DNA of 64,000 nucleotides from Actinomyces qiguomingii (GTDB taxonomy: Bacteria; Actinomycetota; Actinomycetes; Actinomycetales; Actinomycetaceae), in the NCBI RefSeq assembly GCF_004102025.1, contig NZ_CP025228.1, positions 1 through 64,000 of the forward strand, read 5' to 3'. The notes below the pieces were generated by a model. It did not search any database. It saw only the letters and a list, made by a program, of their open reading frames with translations, and was not told where the DNA came from. Positions 19,486-28,535 of the stretch are shown one piece after another; within the stretch, counting starts at the first letter, position 1, and each line of letters starts with the position of its first letter. A program made the translations under genes and the position numbers.

Positions 19486-20256
19486 ATGGCGGCGACGGTG
19501 GCCAGACACCAAGCGGCGCGACGTCGGGGACCCCGGCGCGTATTCGACGCGCTTTTGTTCGGCATCGGTGAACTATTGATCACCGCGGGGCTGGTAGTGG
19601 CCCTGTTCCTGACCTGGCAGCTGTGGTGGACCGGAATCGATGCCAATGCCAAGGCGGCGGAGGTGGCCACCGCCTTCACCGATACGCAGGTCGACTCCCC
19701 GAAGGTGGAGGGCACCAAGCACTACGATGATCCGCCTGAGGTGGCCCCCGTCGGCTACGGGGAGGTGATCGGCATGCTGGTGGTTCCCAAGTGGTACGGC
19801 GTGACCAACAACAATATGCCGGTCCTGGAGGGTATCGGCGCCGACGTGCTGGATCAGGCGGCCGCCGGGCACTACCCCGACACCCAGCAGCTGGGCGCCA
19901 TCGGCAACTTCGCCATCGCCGGTCATCGCCGCACCAACGGCAATTCCTTCCGGCGCATTGACCTGCTGGAGGAGGGCGATGAGATCATCGTCGCCACCAA
20001 GGACACGTGGTACGTGTACACGGTCACCAGTCATGAGATTGTTGAACCCACCGACGTCGATGTGATTGCCCCCGTGCCCGGAGAGCCCGGCGTGGCCCCC
20101 ACCGAGCGGATGCTCACAATGACCACCTGCCACTCCCTGACGGTTGGTGAATGGGGCAATGACCACCGGTGGATCACCTACGCCAAATTCACCTACTGGA
20201 TGGAGCGCGCAGAGGGACGCCCCGCCTCGGTGCTGAACGATGAGGGGGTCAACTGA
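19486..20256 (+). CDS. class E sortase
   Basis: Cysteine transpeptidase that anchors surface proteins to peptidoglycan in high-GC Gram-positives. The 256-aa product has an N-terminal membrane helix (ELLITAGLVVALFLTWQLW), catalytic His in IAGHRRTNGN, catalytic Cys in MLTMTTCHS, and a downstream Arg in DHRWITYAKF. The start at 19486 follows crgA directly. CrgA, class E sortase and a small membrane protein form a conserved actinobacterial neighbourhood. Substrate proteins (LAXTG type) are not in this window. Confidence 0.9.
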   Translation: MAATVARHQAARRRGPRRVFDALLFGIGELLITAGLVVALFLTWQLWWTGIDANAKAAEVATAFTDTQVDSPKVEGTKHYDDPPEVAPVGYGEVIGMLVVPKWYGVTNNNMPVLEGIGADVLDQAAAGHYPDTQQLGAIGNFAIAGHRRTNGNSFRRIDLLEEGDEIIVATKDTWYVYTVTSHEIVEPTDVDVIAPVPGEPGVAPTERMLTMTTCHSLTVGEWGNDHRWITYAKFTYWMERAEGRPASVLNDEGVN

Positions 20257-20411
20257 TGTACGGGTGGATCTGGCGACACCTGCCCGGGCCGGTATGGCTG
20301 CGCGCCATTGAGGCCCTGATTCTGGCGGCCGGGGTGGTGCTGTTCCTTTTCGAGGTCGTCTTCCCCTGGGCCAACGAGATGTGGAACCTGTCCGGCGAGG
20401 CCACCGTCTAG
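20256..20411 (+). CDS. small conserved membrane protein downstream of sortase
   Basis: A 51-aa protein whose ATG overlaps the sortase stop (TGATG at 20254-20258). The sequence starts MYGWIWRHLPGPVWLRAIE, has one hydrophobic helix (ALILAAGVVLFLFEVVF) and the PW motif FPWANEMW. Proteins with the LPGP...FPW pattern are found next to CrgA and class E sortase genes in many actinobacteria, without an assigned function. Confidence 0.8.
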   Translation: MYGWIWRHLPGPVWLRAIEALILAAGVVLFLFEVVFPWANEMWNLSGEATV

Positions 20412-20418
20412 CACTGTC

Positions 20419-20517
20419 TAATCCGGACACTTCCCCCGGCCCCCCGGCCTCACCAACCGAACTCGATGGTTATATCTACCGAACTCGGCGAAGACACCGT
20501 CAAACCGGAAGAGCTCC
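20419..20517. repeat. composite repeat family, solo end (copy D)
   Basis: Only the right-hand end of the repeat family is present: CCGGACACTTCCCCC, then CCAACCGAACTCGATGG, TATATCTACCGAACTCGGCG and ACCGGAAGAGCTCC. It lies between convergent genes (small membrane protein and pknB), so it may serve as part of a bidirectional terminator region. Confidence 0.7.
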
Positions 20518-20540
20518 ATCCTTAGGCCGAGGGGCCGAGG

Positions 20541-20576
20541 GCCTCTCGAGAGCCTCTGAAGGGCCTCTCGAGAGGC
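20541..20576 (-). terminator. palindromic terminator-like repeats after pknB
   Basis: The perfect palindrome GCCTCTCGAGAGGC (20563-20576) follows a one-base-different copy (GCCTCTCGAGAGCC, 20541-20554). They lie 6-41 nt beyond the pknB stop on its downstream side. Two adjacent self-complementary units could form one or two hairpins. Confidence 0.6.
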
Positions 20577-20581
20577 TATCC

Positions 20582-22420
20582 TCAGCCCTCGTCGTCGTTG
20601 TTGTTATCGTCTCCGTCCCCACCGTCGATCGGTCCGAAGGAATTGGGCGCCGTCGGCTGCTGGGTGGGTGCGGAGGTGGCCGGTGCCCGATAGGTGTAGT
20701 GGGTGATGGTCAGCGTCACCGACTGGCCGGTGTCGATCGAGGTGCCCTCGCCCGGGTCGACGGCGGTGACTATGTACTGATCGTCCAGCTCCTGCTCGGT
20801 GGTGGTCTCCTCCACCGTGGAGCTGTTGTAGTTCAGGCCCGCCGCGGTGATCGCCGACTGCGCCTCATCCCGGGTCAGGCCGACCACATTGGGCACCGTG
20901 GTCTTGCCGGAGGAGATCACCAGGGACACCGACGATCCGCGCTCCACCGGGGTTCCAGCCACCGGATCGGTGCGAATGACCGAGCCGGAGGGCACCGTGG
21001 TGGAGTCTTCGGTGGTCACATCGCCCACGCTCAGACCGGCCTCGGTTATTGCGGCGCGCGCATCGGCCTGGGACTGCCCGGACACATCAGGCACGTCCAC
21101 CATGGCCGATCCGGAGGAGAAGTGCACGGTGACGGTCGATCCCAGCATTACCGAGGTGCCCTCGCCGGGGTCGGTGGACACCGCCAGGCCGGCGTCGACC
21201 GTGTCTGAGTTGACGTCCTCTCCCTTGGCGTATACCAGGCCCAGGTCCTCAATGGCGGATCGGGCTTCGGACTCGCTCAGGCCGGATACGGTCGGCACGG
21301 CCACCGCCGTGGCCGACGGCGTCGGCGTGGGCCGTGAAGGGCCTTCCAGCATCCCGGAGGCCCACAGACCCAGAAGGGTTCCCAGGGCGATCAGGGCGAT
21401 GAGGATGAGCACCAACAGCCACCAGCGGCGACGGGGCTGCTCCTCCTCCTGCGGGCCGGCCTGCTCCTCCTCGGGGGAGGTGACCGCGGCGGACTCGCCC
21501 TCGGAGGCGAGTACGGTGGTGGCCGCCCAGGTGTCGGTGGCCGGTGCCGCCACATCCAGGCCACGGGCCGCGGCCAGCAGATCGGCGCGCATATGGGCTG
21601 CGTCCTGGTAGCGGTCGTCCCGGTTCTTGGCCAGTGCCTTGAGCACCACCCGGTCCAGGGAGTCGGGGATGTCCGCCGCAATGGACGACGGCGACTTCGG
21701 GATCTCCCGCACATGCTGATAGGCGATCGCTACCGCCGAGTCTCCGGTGAAGGGCGGTTGACCGGTGAGCAGCTCGTACAGCAGGCAGCCGGTGGAGTAC
21801 AGGTCGCTACGGGCGTCAACCACCTCTCCGCGCGCCTGCTCCGGGGACAGGTACTGGGCGGTGCCGACGACGGCGTGAGTCTGAGTGACGGTGGCGGCCG
21901 AGTCCTCCACGGCCCGGGCGATGCCGAAGTCCATGACCTTCACGGCCCCGGCCTGGGTGAGCATGATATTGCCGGGCTTGATGTCACGGTGCACGATGCC
22001 GGCGCGGTGGGAGTACTCCAGGGCGTCCAGCACACCGGTGGTGATCTCCACGGCTTCGGCGATGGGCACGGCCTCCCCTTCGCCGAGCAGCTCACGCACG
22101 GTATGCCCCTCAACGTATTCCATGACGATGAAGGGGACCACGCGGCGGCTGCCGTCCGGCTGGGTCAACTCCTCCTCTCCGGAGTCGTACACGGCCACAA
22201 TCGCCGGGTGGTTCAAAGCGGCTGCCGATGTGGCCTCCCGGCGGAAACGGGCCTGGAAGGTGGGATCGCCGGCGATGTCCGAGCGCAGCAGTTTAATGGC
22301 GACGATCCGGCTCAGACGCGTGTCATAGCCGAGGTGAACCTCCGCCATGCCGCCGCGGCCAATGAGCTCGCGGAGCTCATAGCGGCCAGCGAGCATCTGC
22401 TGAGGGGACTGAATCGTCAC
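20582..22420 (-). CDS. pknB: Ser/Thr protein kinase with PASTA domains (PknB-like)
   Basis: Membrane receptor-like kinase that senses muropeptides or lipid II and controls cell growth. The 612-aa product has an N-terminal Hanks kinase domain (GRGGMAEVHLG P-loop, catalytic HRDIKPGNIM, DFGIAR), an acidic juxtamembrane linker, a membrane helix (WWLLVLILIALIALG, near residue 345) and three PASTA repeats (VPTVSGLS.., VPDVSGQS.., VPNVVGLT..), then a Thr/Asp-rich tail ending in a run of Asp/Asn. It is last in the fhaA-to-pknB operon and overlaps pknA by 4 nt. Confidence 0.95.
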   Translation of the reverse strand: MTIQSPQQMLAGRYELRELIGRGGMAEVHLGYDTRLSRIVAIKLLRSDIAGDPTFQARFRREATSAAALNHPAIVAVYDSGEEELTQPDGSRRVVPFIVMEYVEGHTVRELLGEGEAVPIAEAVEITTGVLDALEYSHRAGIVHRDIKPGNIMLTQAGAVKVMDFGIARAVEDSAATVTQTHAVVGTAQYLSPEQARGEVVDARSDLYSTGCLLYELLTGQPPFTGDSAVAIAYQHVREIPKSPSSIAADIPDSLDRVVLKALAKNRDDRYQDAAHMRADLLAAARGLDVAAPATDTWAATTVLASEGESAAVTSPEEEQAGPQEEEQPRRRWWLLVLILIALIALGTLLGLWASGMLEGPSRPTPTPSATAVAVPTVSGLSESEARSAIEDLGLVYAKGEDVNSDTVDAGLAVSTDPGEGTSVMLGSTVTVHFSSGSAMVDVPDVSGQSQADARAAITEAGLSVGDVTTEDSTTVPSGSVIRTDPVAGTPVERGSSVSLVISSGKTTVPNVVGLTRDEAQSAITAAGLNYNSSTVEETTTEQELDDQYIVTAVDPGEGTSIDTGQSVTLTITHYTYRAPATSAPTQQPTAPNSFGPIDGGDGDDNNNDDEG

Positions 22421-23634
22421 AGTGCCTCCTTCGAAGAGGTGGTGGACACGACCGCATGATCACGGGAGGCGCCCGGGTGCGCTGAGGTAAGGGTACCCGC
22501 CGCCACCAGTAGCATGAGCAGGATCAGGATGGCGACCACAATGCGAATGGTGCCTGCCGGCAGACCGAAGCGCTCGCGGCCGGAGGCGTGCCGGGTGGAG
22601 ACCGACGTCGTGCCGGGCGCGGCGGGGCCGCTGCTGTGATCCACCGCCGGCATGGCGCGGGTGTCGGTCGGCGCGGCGGTCGCCTGCGGCGCGGCGGCGT
22701 CCTGGGGGCTGGGCTCGGTGGCGGTGCTGCGCTCCGCTTCGGCCTCGGTGCCCCCGGTGGTGCGACCGGTCGCCGCCCATCTGGGTCTTTGCTGCGGATC
22801 CCAGGATTCGGTGGGCAGGTTGACCACGATCCGGTCCAGGCGACGGGCCAGATCGCGCGCCGAGTGGGGACGATCCGTGGGCTTCTTGGCCAGCAGCTCC
22901 ATCACCACTTCGCGCACCTCGGCCGGCAGGTGGTCGGGCATCGGTGGAACCGGTTGGTTGACGTGGGCGAAGGCGATATCCACCTGGGTGGAGCCGGTGA
23001 AGGGTCGGTGGCCCACCAGCGCCTCGTAGGCGATCACCCCCAGTGCATACAGGTCCCCCGACGGGGTGGCCATATTGCCCATCGCCTGCTCCGGAGCCAG
23101 GTACTGGGCCGTGCCCATCACCATGCCGGTGGCGGTCATGGGGCGCTGATTGACGCCCATGGAGATGCCGAAGTCCGTGAGCTTGGCCAGGCCCTCCCGG
23201 TTGATGAGGATATTGGACGGCTTGACATCCCGGTGCACCACGCCGGAGTCGTGGACCACCTGCAGGGCGCGGGCAACCTGCGCCAGGGTCGGCAGGATCT
23301 CATCGGGCTCCATGGTTCCCCGCTCGGTGAGGATGTCGGATAGGGCCCGGCCCTGCACCAGCTCCATGACGATCCAGCCGGATCCGCGGCGCTCACCGGA
23401 ATCCAGGACGACGGCGAGATTGGGGTGCCGCAGGCCCCGGGAGTTCGCCGCCTCTGCGCGCAGCCGCGACAGGAAGATCTCATCCCCGGCCAGCTCGGGG
23501 CGCAGAATCTTCACGGCCACCGCCCGGCCGGAGCGCAGATCGGTGGCGCGCCACACCTCTCCCATGCCTCCCAGGGCGATGCGTTCAACGAGCTGGTAGC
23601 GGCCCTGCAGTTCAAGGCCGACGTCTGGTTTCAC
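22417..23634 (-). CDS. pknA: Ser/Thr protein kinase (PknA-like)
   Basis: A 405-aa kinase with Gly-rich loop ALGGMGEVWRA, invariant Lys in VAVKILRPEL, catalytic HRDVKPSNILI and DFGIS. After the kinase domain comes an Ala/Thr-rich linker and a single membrane helix near the C-terminus (IRIVVAILILLMLLVAAG) with a short outside tail and no PASTA repeats. Overlaps of 4 nt with pbpA and pknB indicate coupled translation. In mycobacteria PknA controls cell shape and division, and the same is inferred here. Confidence 0.94.
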   Translation of the reverse strand: MKPDVGLELQGRYQLVERIALGGMGEVWRATDLRSGRAVAVKILRPELAGDEIFLSRLRAEAANSRGLRHPNLAVVLDSGERRGSGWIVMELVQGRALSDILTERGTMEPDEILPTLAQVARALQVVHDSGVVHRDVKPSNILINREGLAKLTDFGISMGVNQRPMTATGMVMGTAQYLAPEQAMGNMATPSGDLYALGVIAYEALVGHRPFTGSTQVDIAFAHVNQPVPPMPDHLPAEVREVVMELLAKKPTDRPHSARDLARRLDRIVVNLPTESWDPQQRPRWAATGRTTGGTEAEAERSTATEPSPQDAAAPQATAAPTDTRAMPAVDHSSGPAAPGTTSVSTRHASGRERFGLPAGTIRIVVAILILLMLLVAAGTLTSAHPGASRDHAVVSTTSSKEAL

Positions 23635-25124
23635 TGGTCCACCGCCGCGTCGATCACAGAGGCGGCAATAGGGCCGGCGACCGAACCGCCGGTGCCGGTG
23701 GTGGACGTCTGCTCACCGCCGTCGAGCACTACCGCCAGGGCGATCGTGGGCTTGTTGATGTCGGTGCCGGCGAATCCGACGAACCAGGTGACCGGGCCGC
23801 CTTCGGGTGAGCCCGTCTCCGCGGTGCCGGTTTTGCCGGCGACGGTTACACCGGCCACCTGCGCGGTGGTGCCCGTGCCGTCCGTGACTGCGGTCTGCAT
23901 GAGCTCAGAGAGGGTATGGGCGATGTCGGAGTCGATCGGGGTGCGCGCGACCTTGGGAGTGGTGGTGCTGACGACGGAAAGATCAGAGTCGAGGGTCTGG
24001 GCAACCAGGTAGGGGGTCATCTGTTTGCCGTCATTGGCGATCGTGGCGGCCACGGAGGCCATCATCAGCGGCGTCACCCGCACGGAGGCCTGCCCGATAC
24101 CGGCCATGGCGGTCTGTGCCTGGGAGTCGTTGGCCGGGTAGGTGGACGGGGTGACCGTTAGGGGAATGTCCAGGTCCTCGCCGAAGCCCCAGTTGGCGGC
24201 CTCGGTGGCCAGCTCCTCATCGCCCACATCCATGGCCAGTTGGGCGAAGGGGGTGTTGCAGGACTCGGCGAAGGCGAATGAGAGCGTAACGGTGCCGTTG
24301 CCGCAGGATTCACCCGCGTAGTTGGACAGGGCGTGGTTGGTTCCCGGCAGGGTGAGGGTGTCGGGGGCGCTGACCTTGGTTCCCACATTGGCCGTGCCGG
24401 TGCGCAGGGCTGCCGAGGTGGTCAGGATCTTGAAGGTGGAGCCAGGCGGATACAGGTCGCCGGCGATGGCCCGATTGGCCAGGGGCCTGGTGGTGTCGGC
24501 GTTGAGAGTGTCCCATGCGCTTTGGGCGGTGCCGCTGTCGTGGGATGCCAGCAGGTTGGGGTCATAGGAGGGGGAGGAGACCATGGCCAGGATCGCTCCC
24601 GAGGAGGGGTCCATGGCGACCACGCTGCCTTGGCGGCCACCCAGTGCGTCCCAGGCGGCCTGCTGTACCTGCGGGTCGATGGTCAGTTTGATGGCGCCGC
24701 CCTGCTGGTTTTCGCCGGTGATGAGAGATTTGATGCGGCTGGAGAACAGTGAGGGGTCCTCGCCGTTGAGCACGGAGTTAGCGGCCAGCTCCAGGCCGGT
24801 CATTGAGGAGAAGGCCGTGGAGAAGTAGCCGGTCAGGGGCGCATACAGCTGCCCGGCGGGGTAGGTGCGCTGGTAGGTGTAGGCGTCGTCGGAGGGCTCG
24901 GAGTCGGCGATCACCGTGTCCCCGGCCAGGATCTGGCCGCGATCGGTGCCGAACTGGGCGTAAACCATGCGGACGTTGCGTGCATCCGTGGTCAGTGTTC
25001 CCTGCCGGGAGGAGGACTCCCACAGGGCGGGGCGCGCTAGGCCCTGCACGCTGGTCAGGGACACCGCCAGCGCGAGGACCATCACCAGTACCAGGACTGT
25101 GATCTGGCGGATCTGCCGATTCAT
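23631..25124 (-). CDS. pbpA: penicillin-binding protein (PbpA, class B transpeptidase)
   Basis: A 497-aa class B PBP that cross-links peptidoglycan. N-terminal membrane anchor (ITVLVLVMVLALAVSL), then the non-catalytic domain and a transpeptidase domain with active-site STFK in PPGSTFKILT, SCN in ESCNTPF and KTG in AGKTGTAET. It is encoded next to its RodA/FtsW partner, with ATGA overlaps at both ends, as in the mycobacterial pbpA-rodA pair. Confidence 0.95.
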   Translation of the reverse strand: MNRQIRQITVLVLVMVLALAVSLTSVQGLARPALWESSSRQGTLTTDARNVRMVYAQFGTDRGQILAGDTVIADSEPSDDAYTYQRTYPAGQLYAPLTGYFSTAFSSMTGLELAANSVLNGEDPSLFSSRIKSLITGENQQGGAIKLTIDPQVQQAAWDALGGRQGSVVAMDPSSGAILAMVSSPSYDPNLLASHDSGTAQSAWDTLNADTTRPLANRAIAGDLYPPGSTFKILTTSAALRTGTANVGTKVSAPDTLTLPGTNHALSNYAGESCGNGTVTLSFAFAESCNTPFAQLAMDVGDEELATEAANWGFGEDLDIPLTVTPSTYPANDSQAQTAMAGIGQASVRVTPLMMASVAATIANDGKQMTPYLVAQTLDSDLSVVSTTTPKVARTPIDSDIAHTLSELMQTAVTDGTGTTAQVAGVTVAGKTGTAETGSPEGGPVTWFVGFAGTDINKPTIALAVVLDGGEQTSTTGTGGSVAGPIAASVIDAAVDQ

Positions 25125-26614
25125 GCGCGGTCCTCCTCGCTTGCGGGTGGGCCGGGGGTGAAGGCGGGCGGGCCGGAGTCCTCGTCGTCGGCCTCCTGGA
25201 TCTGTTTACGCAGGGAGCTGGGCAGGTCGGCGGTGTCGATGATGCGGGGGGCGGCCGTGGCGGGGCGGCGGGCGGCGTCGGATAGGCGCAGCAGCAGCGC
25301 CAGGATGATCCAGTTGGCGATCAGCGAGGAACCGCCGTAAGCGAGGAATGGGGTGGTCAGGCCGGTCAGTGGAATCAGTCGGGTGACCCCGCCGACCACC
25401 ACGAACACCTGCAGGGCGATGGTGAAGGACAGTGCCGTGGCCAGCAGCTTGCCGAAGCCGTCGCGCAGGGCCAGGGCGGTGCGCAGTCCCCGCTGCACCA
25501 GGATCAGGTAGAGCATCAGGATGGCGAGCGTGCCCGTAAGGCCCAGCTCCTCGCCGAGGGAGGCGACGATGAAGTCGGAGTTGGCGAAGGTGGTCAGGTT
25601 CGGATAGCCCTGACCCCAGCCGGTGCCCATCAGTCCGCCGTAGGCCATGCCGAACAGCCCGGTAACCAGCTGCCAGGAGCCGCCCGGCATCTCATAGACG
25701 GAGACATCCATGGCGTTCAACCAGGCGGTGATGCGCTGTTGCACATGGGACAGGTGGGTGGCGGCGAACCATGCGGCCGGCAGGAATAGCATCGCCCCAA
25801 TCACCAGCCAGCTGGGGCGGTCGGTGGCCACGTACAGGGTGACGATGAACAGTCCGAACAGCAGCACCGAGGAGCCCAGGTCGCGTTGTAGAACCAGCAC
25901 TACGATGCTCACGCCCCAAACCACCAGCAGGGGCGCCAGGTGCCGGGCGCGCGGCAGGTTCATCCCCAGCACCCGTCTGCCCGCCAGGGCCAGGTTGTCG
26001 CGGTTGGACACCAGGTAGGAGGCGAAGAAGACCGCCAACGCCACCTTGGTCAGCTCCGCCGGCTGGAATGACATCGGCCCCAGGCGGATCCAGATGCGGG
26101 CGCCGTTGACCTCGGTGCCCAGCCCGGGCACGAAGGGCAGCACCAGGAAGGCCAGGCCGCCCCACATGGCCCAGTTGTCCCAGCGTCGTAGCAGCCGGTA
26201 GTCGCGCACCAGCAGCACCAGGCAGAACAGGATCACGCCCAGCGCCGTCCAGATCGTCTGCTTGGGGCCGTAGTCGTGGGTCTGCCCGAGGCGCTCGTAG
26301 GACATGTCCAGCCGGTGAATCATTGCCAGCCCAATGCCGTTGAGTGCCACCGCCGTCGGCAGCAGCACCGGATCGGCCCACGGGGCGGTGCGCCGCACCC
26401 ACAGGTGCACCACCACGCATACGATCACCAGGGCGGCGGTCAGCTGCAGGGTCCGGGCCGGTGAGGAGCCGGTGCGGTTGACGGCGGTCAGGATGAAGGC
26501 CGCCAATCCGATGACCAGGGCTACCACGAGCAGACCGGCCTCAGCCCAGCGGCCCGTGCGGCGGGACGACGCCGAGGCCGGTACCGCTGCAGGACGAGAG
26601 GCGGAAGGGGTCAT
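25121..26614 (-). CDS. rodA: RodA/FtsW family peptidoglycan glycosyltransferase
   Basis: SEDS-family polymerase that extends glycan strands from lipid II with its PBP partner. The 497-aa product has about ten membrane helices and family motifs such as GARIWIRLGPMSFQPAELTK (extracytoplasmic loop and following helix) and ITRL..PLTGLTTPFLAYGGSS-type C-terminal residues (seen as LIPLTGLTTPFLAYGGSS). Ends with a charged tail. It overlaps pstP and pbpA by 4 nt each. Confidence 0.94.
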   Translation of the reverse strand: MTPSASRPAAVPASASSRRTGRWAEAGLLVVALVIGLAAFILTAVNRTGSSPARTLQLTAALVIVCVVVHLWVRRTAPWADPVLLPTAVALNGIGLAMIHRLDMSYERLGQTHDYGPKQTIWTALGVILFCLVLLVRDYRLLRRWDNWAMWGGLAFLVLPFVPGLGTEVNGARIWIRLGPMSFQPAELTKVALAVFFASYLVSNRDNLALAGRRVLGMNLPRARHLAPLLVVWGVSIVVLVLQRDLGSSVLLFGLFIVTLYVATDRPSWLVIGAMLFLPAAWFAATHLSHVQQRITAWLNAMDVSVYEMPGGSWQLVTGLFGMAYGGLMGTGWGQGYPNLTTFANSDFIVASLGEELGLTGTLAILMLYLILVQRGLRTALALRDGFGKLLATALSFTIALQVFVVVGGVTRLIPLTGLTTPFLAYGGSSLIANWIILALLLRLSDAARRPATAAPRIIDTADLPSSLRKQIQEADDEDSGPPAFTPGPPASEEDRA

Positions 26615-28077
26615 GCCGTTGACTCCTGTCGCCCGGGTTCAGGTTGGATTCCGCCCAGGGCGCGGGTGGATGTGGAGTCGACTTTCCCGGAGCCGGTGGT
26701 GGAGGGTGTGGGCGTGGGTGTGGGTGACCGCGACTCCGGTGCCGTCGGGGTCGGGGTTGGAGTCGGGGTGGCGGCGGGCTCGGGTTCGCCCACCAGGTTG
26801 TCCATCACCGTGGTGCGCACATACTCCCTGGCGGCGTCCAGGGAGGGCTGCTGTACCGTGCGCTCCAATTTGCTCAGAATCTGCTCATTGAGGTCGGTGA
26901 CGGTGGGCTGCTCGTAGGTCTGGACCACGTGACTGAGCGACAGTGGGCCAATGGTCTGCGGGATGCCCTGGTAGATGACTACCTGGCCGTTCAGGGTGGT
27001 GACATAGTACTGGGACTGGGTCCACTGGTAGCCCAGGACGGCGGCCCCCAGCAGGGCCAGTACCAGGATCAGGGAGGCTATGGCCGAGCGCAGCCGGCGT
27101 TGGCGGCGCTTGGCGAACTGGGTGCGCGCCTGCGCGGCGACCGCGTCCTCCTCGGTGGTGTCGGTGGGGGCTGGTTCGGACTCCAGTGCCGCCACCAGGG
27201 CGGCGGCCTTGGCGGCCGGTGTGGTGGCTTCCACGGATTCGGCCGGATCGGGGGAGACAGGCGATTGCTGACCGGTGGCGGCCTGCCGCAGGCGGGCGCG
27301 CCGGTTGGCGGCGGAACCGACGATCTGCGTGTCTGTCTGTGGCTGCGGATCGTCTTCGACGACGTCGAATACCACCACGGTGACATTGTCGGGGCCGCCG
27401 GCACGCAGGGCCAGGTCGATGAGCTGGTCCCCCACCTGGCCGGGGTCCTCGACGTTGTTCAGCACCTCGCTGATTGTCTCGGCGGAGACCGGGCCGCTGA
27501 GCCCGTCGGAGCACAACAGCCAACGGTCGCCCGGCACCGCCTCGCGAATGGACTCGTCTAGCTGGACGTCGCCTTCGGCGTCGCCCAGTACCCGCAGCAG
27601 CACAGAGCGCTGCGGGTGGCGGCGGGCCTGATCGCGTGTGAGCCGGCCGGTCTCCACCAGGTACTCCACGAAGGTGTGGTCGGTGGTGACCTGGGTGAGT
27701 TCGCCGTCGCGCAGCAGGTAGGCGCGGGAGTCCCCCACATGCACCATGGCGAGCTTATTGCCGCTGCGCATGATGGCGATGCAGGTGGTTCCCAGGCCGG
27801 ACAGGTCGGGGTTGTCGCCGGATAGGGAGACCAGGTCGGTGTGCGCCTCCTGCACGGCGTCGCGCAGCAGGTCCAGCAGTTCGCCGGCCTGGTGGGAGTC
27901 GGCGTCCAACGGAATCAGGTGCTCGACGGCGACGGCGGAGGCGATGTCTCCGCCGGCGGGTCCGCCCATACCGTCGCACAGCAGCATCAGGTGCGGACCG
28001 GCGTAACCGGAGTCCTGGTTCGAGGCGCGCACCAGGCCTACGTCACTCCTGGCCGCGTAGCGCAGGGAGATGGTCAT
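26611..28077 (-). CDS. pstP: PP2C-type Ser/Thr phosphatase (PstP)
   Basis: Metal-dependent phosphatase that reverses PknA/PknB phosphorylation. The 488-aa product has an N-terminal PP2C domain with DGMGGPAGGD, VGDSRAYLLRDG, LCSDGLSGPV and GGPDNVTVVVFD, a linker, a membrane helix (SLILVLALLGAAVLGYQW, about residue 350) and an outside domain ending in a Thr/Pro repeat (PTPTPTPTAPES). It stands between fhaB and rodA with 4-nt overlaps. Confidence 0.94.
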   Translation of the reverse strand: MTISLRYAARSDVGLVRASNQDSGYAGPHLMLLCDGMGGPAGGDIASAVAVEHLIPLDADSHQAGELLDLLRDAVQEAHTDLVSLSGDNPDLSGLGTTCIAIMRSGNKLAMVHVGDSRAYLLRDGELTQVTTDHTFVEYLVETGRLTRDQARRHPQRSVLLRVLGDAEGDVQLDESIREAVPGDRWLLCSDGLSGPVSAETISEVLNNVEDPGQVGDQLIDLALRAGGPDNVTVVVFDVVEDDPQPQTDTQIVGSAANRRARLRQAATGQQSPVSPDPAESVEATTPAAKAAALVAALESEPAPTDTTEEDAVAAQARTQFAKRRQRRLRSAIASLILVLALLGAAVLGYQWTQSQYYVTTLNGQVVIYQGIPQTIGPLSLSHVVQTYEQPTVTDLNEQILSKLERTVQQPSLDAAREYVRTTVMDNLVGEPEPAATPTPTPTPTAPESRSPTPTPTPSTTGSGKVDSTSTRALGGIQPEPGRQESTA

Positions 28078-28535
28078 GGGCGCAGCTCCAAGGTGGTTTG
28101 GCCGATTCGCACCGGCACGCCGACGGGCAGTTCAACGGCACCGTACACGGGCCGACCGGCGAGCGTGGTGCCATTCGTGGATGACAGGTCTTCCAGCCAC
28201 CAGGAGCCGTCCTTGGGGAACACGCGTGCATGCCGGGAGGAGGCGTAGGAGTCGTTCAACACCAGCGTGCAGTTCTGGTCGCGGCCGATGGTGATGGAGG
28301 TGGGGGTAAGCGGCACCATGGAGCCGGCCAGCGGACCCTCGGTGATGATCAAGCGGGTGGGGCCACGGTTGCGCCCGGTCGGAGCGGGGCCGGAGTCGCG
28401 GGTGGAGCGTCGCCGGGTTGGGGTTGCGGAGACATCGGCTACATCGCGGCGTAGCGTGCGTACAACGAAGAACACGAACACCCACAGCAGGACCAGGAAT
28501 CCCAGCCGGGCGATGGTGAAGGCGAGCTCACTCAC
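28074..28535 (-). CDS. fhaB: FHA domain protein FhaB
   Basis: A 153-aa protein with an N-terminal membrane helix (LAFTIARLGFLVLLWVFVFF) and a C-terminal forkhead-associated domain (ITIGRDQNC, SSRHARVF, STNGTTLAGR) that binds phosphothreonine. In mycobacteria the equivalent protein (FipA partner, FhaB) recruits division proteins phosphorylated by the kinases of this operon. Confidence 0.92.
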   Translation of the reverse strand: MSELAFTIARLGFLVLLWVFVFFVVRTLRRDVADVSATPTRRRSTRDSGPAPTGRNRGPTRLIITEGPLAGSMVPLTPTSITIGRDQNCTLVLNDSYASSRHARVFPKDGSWWLEDLSSTNGTTLAGRPVYGAVELPVGVPVRIGQTTLELRP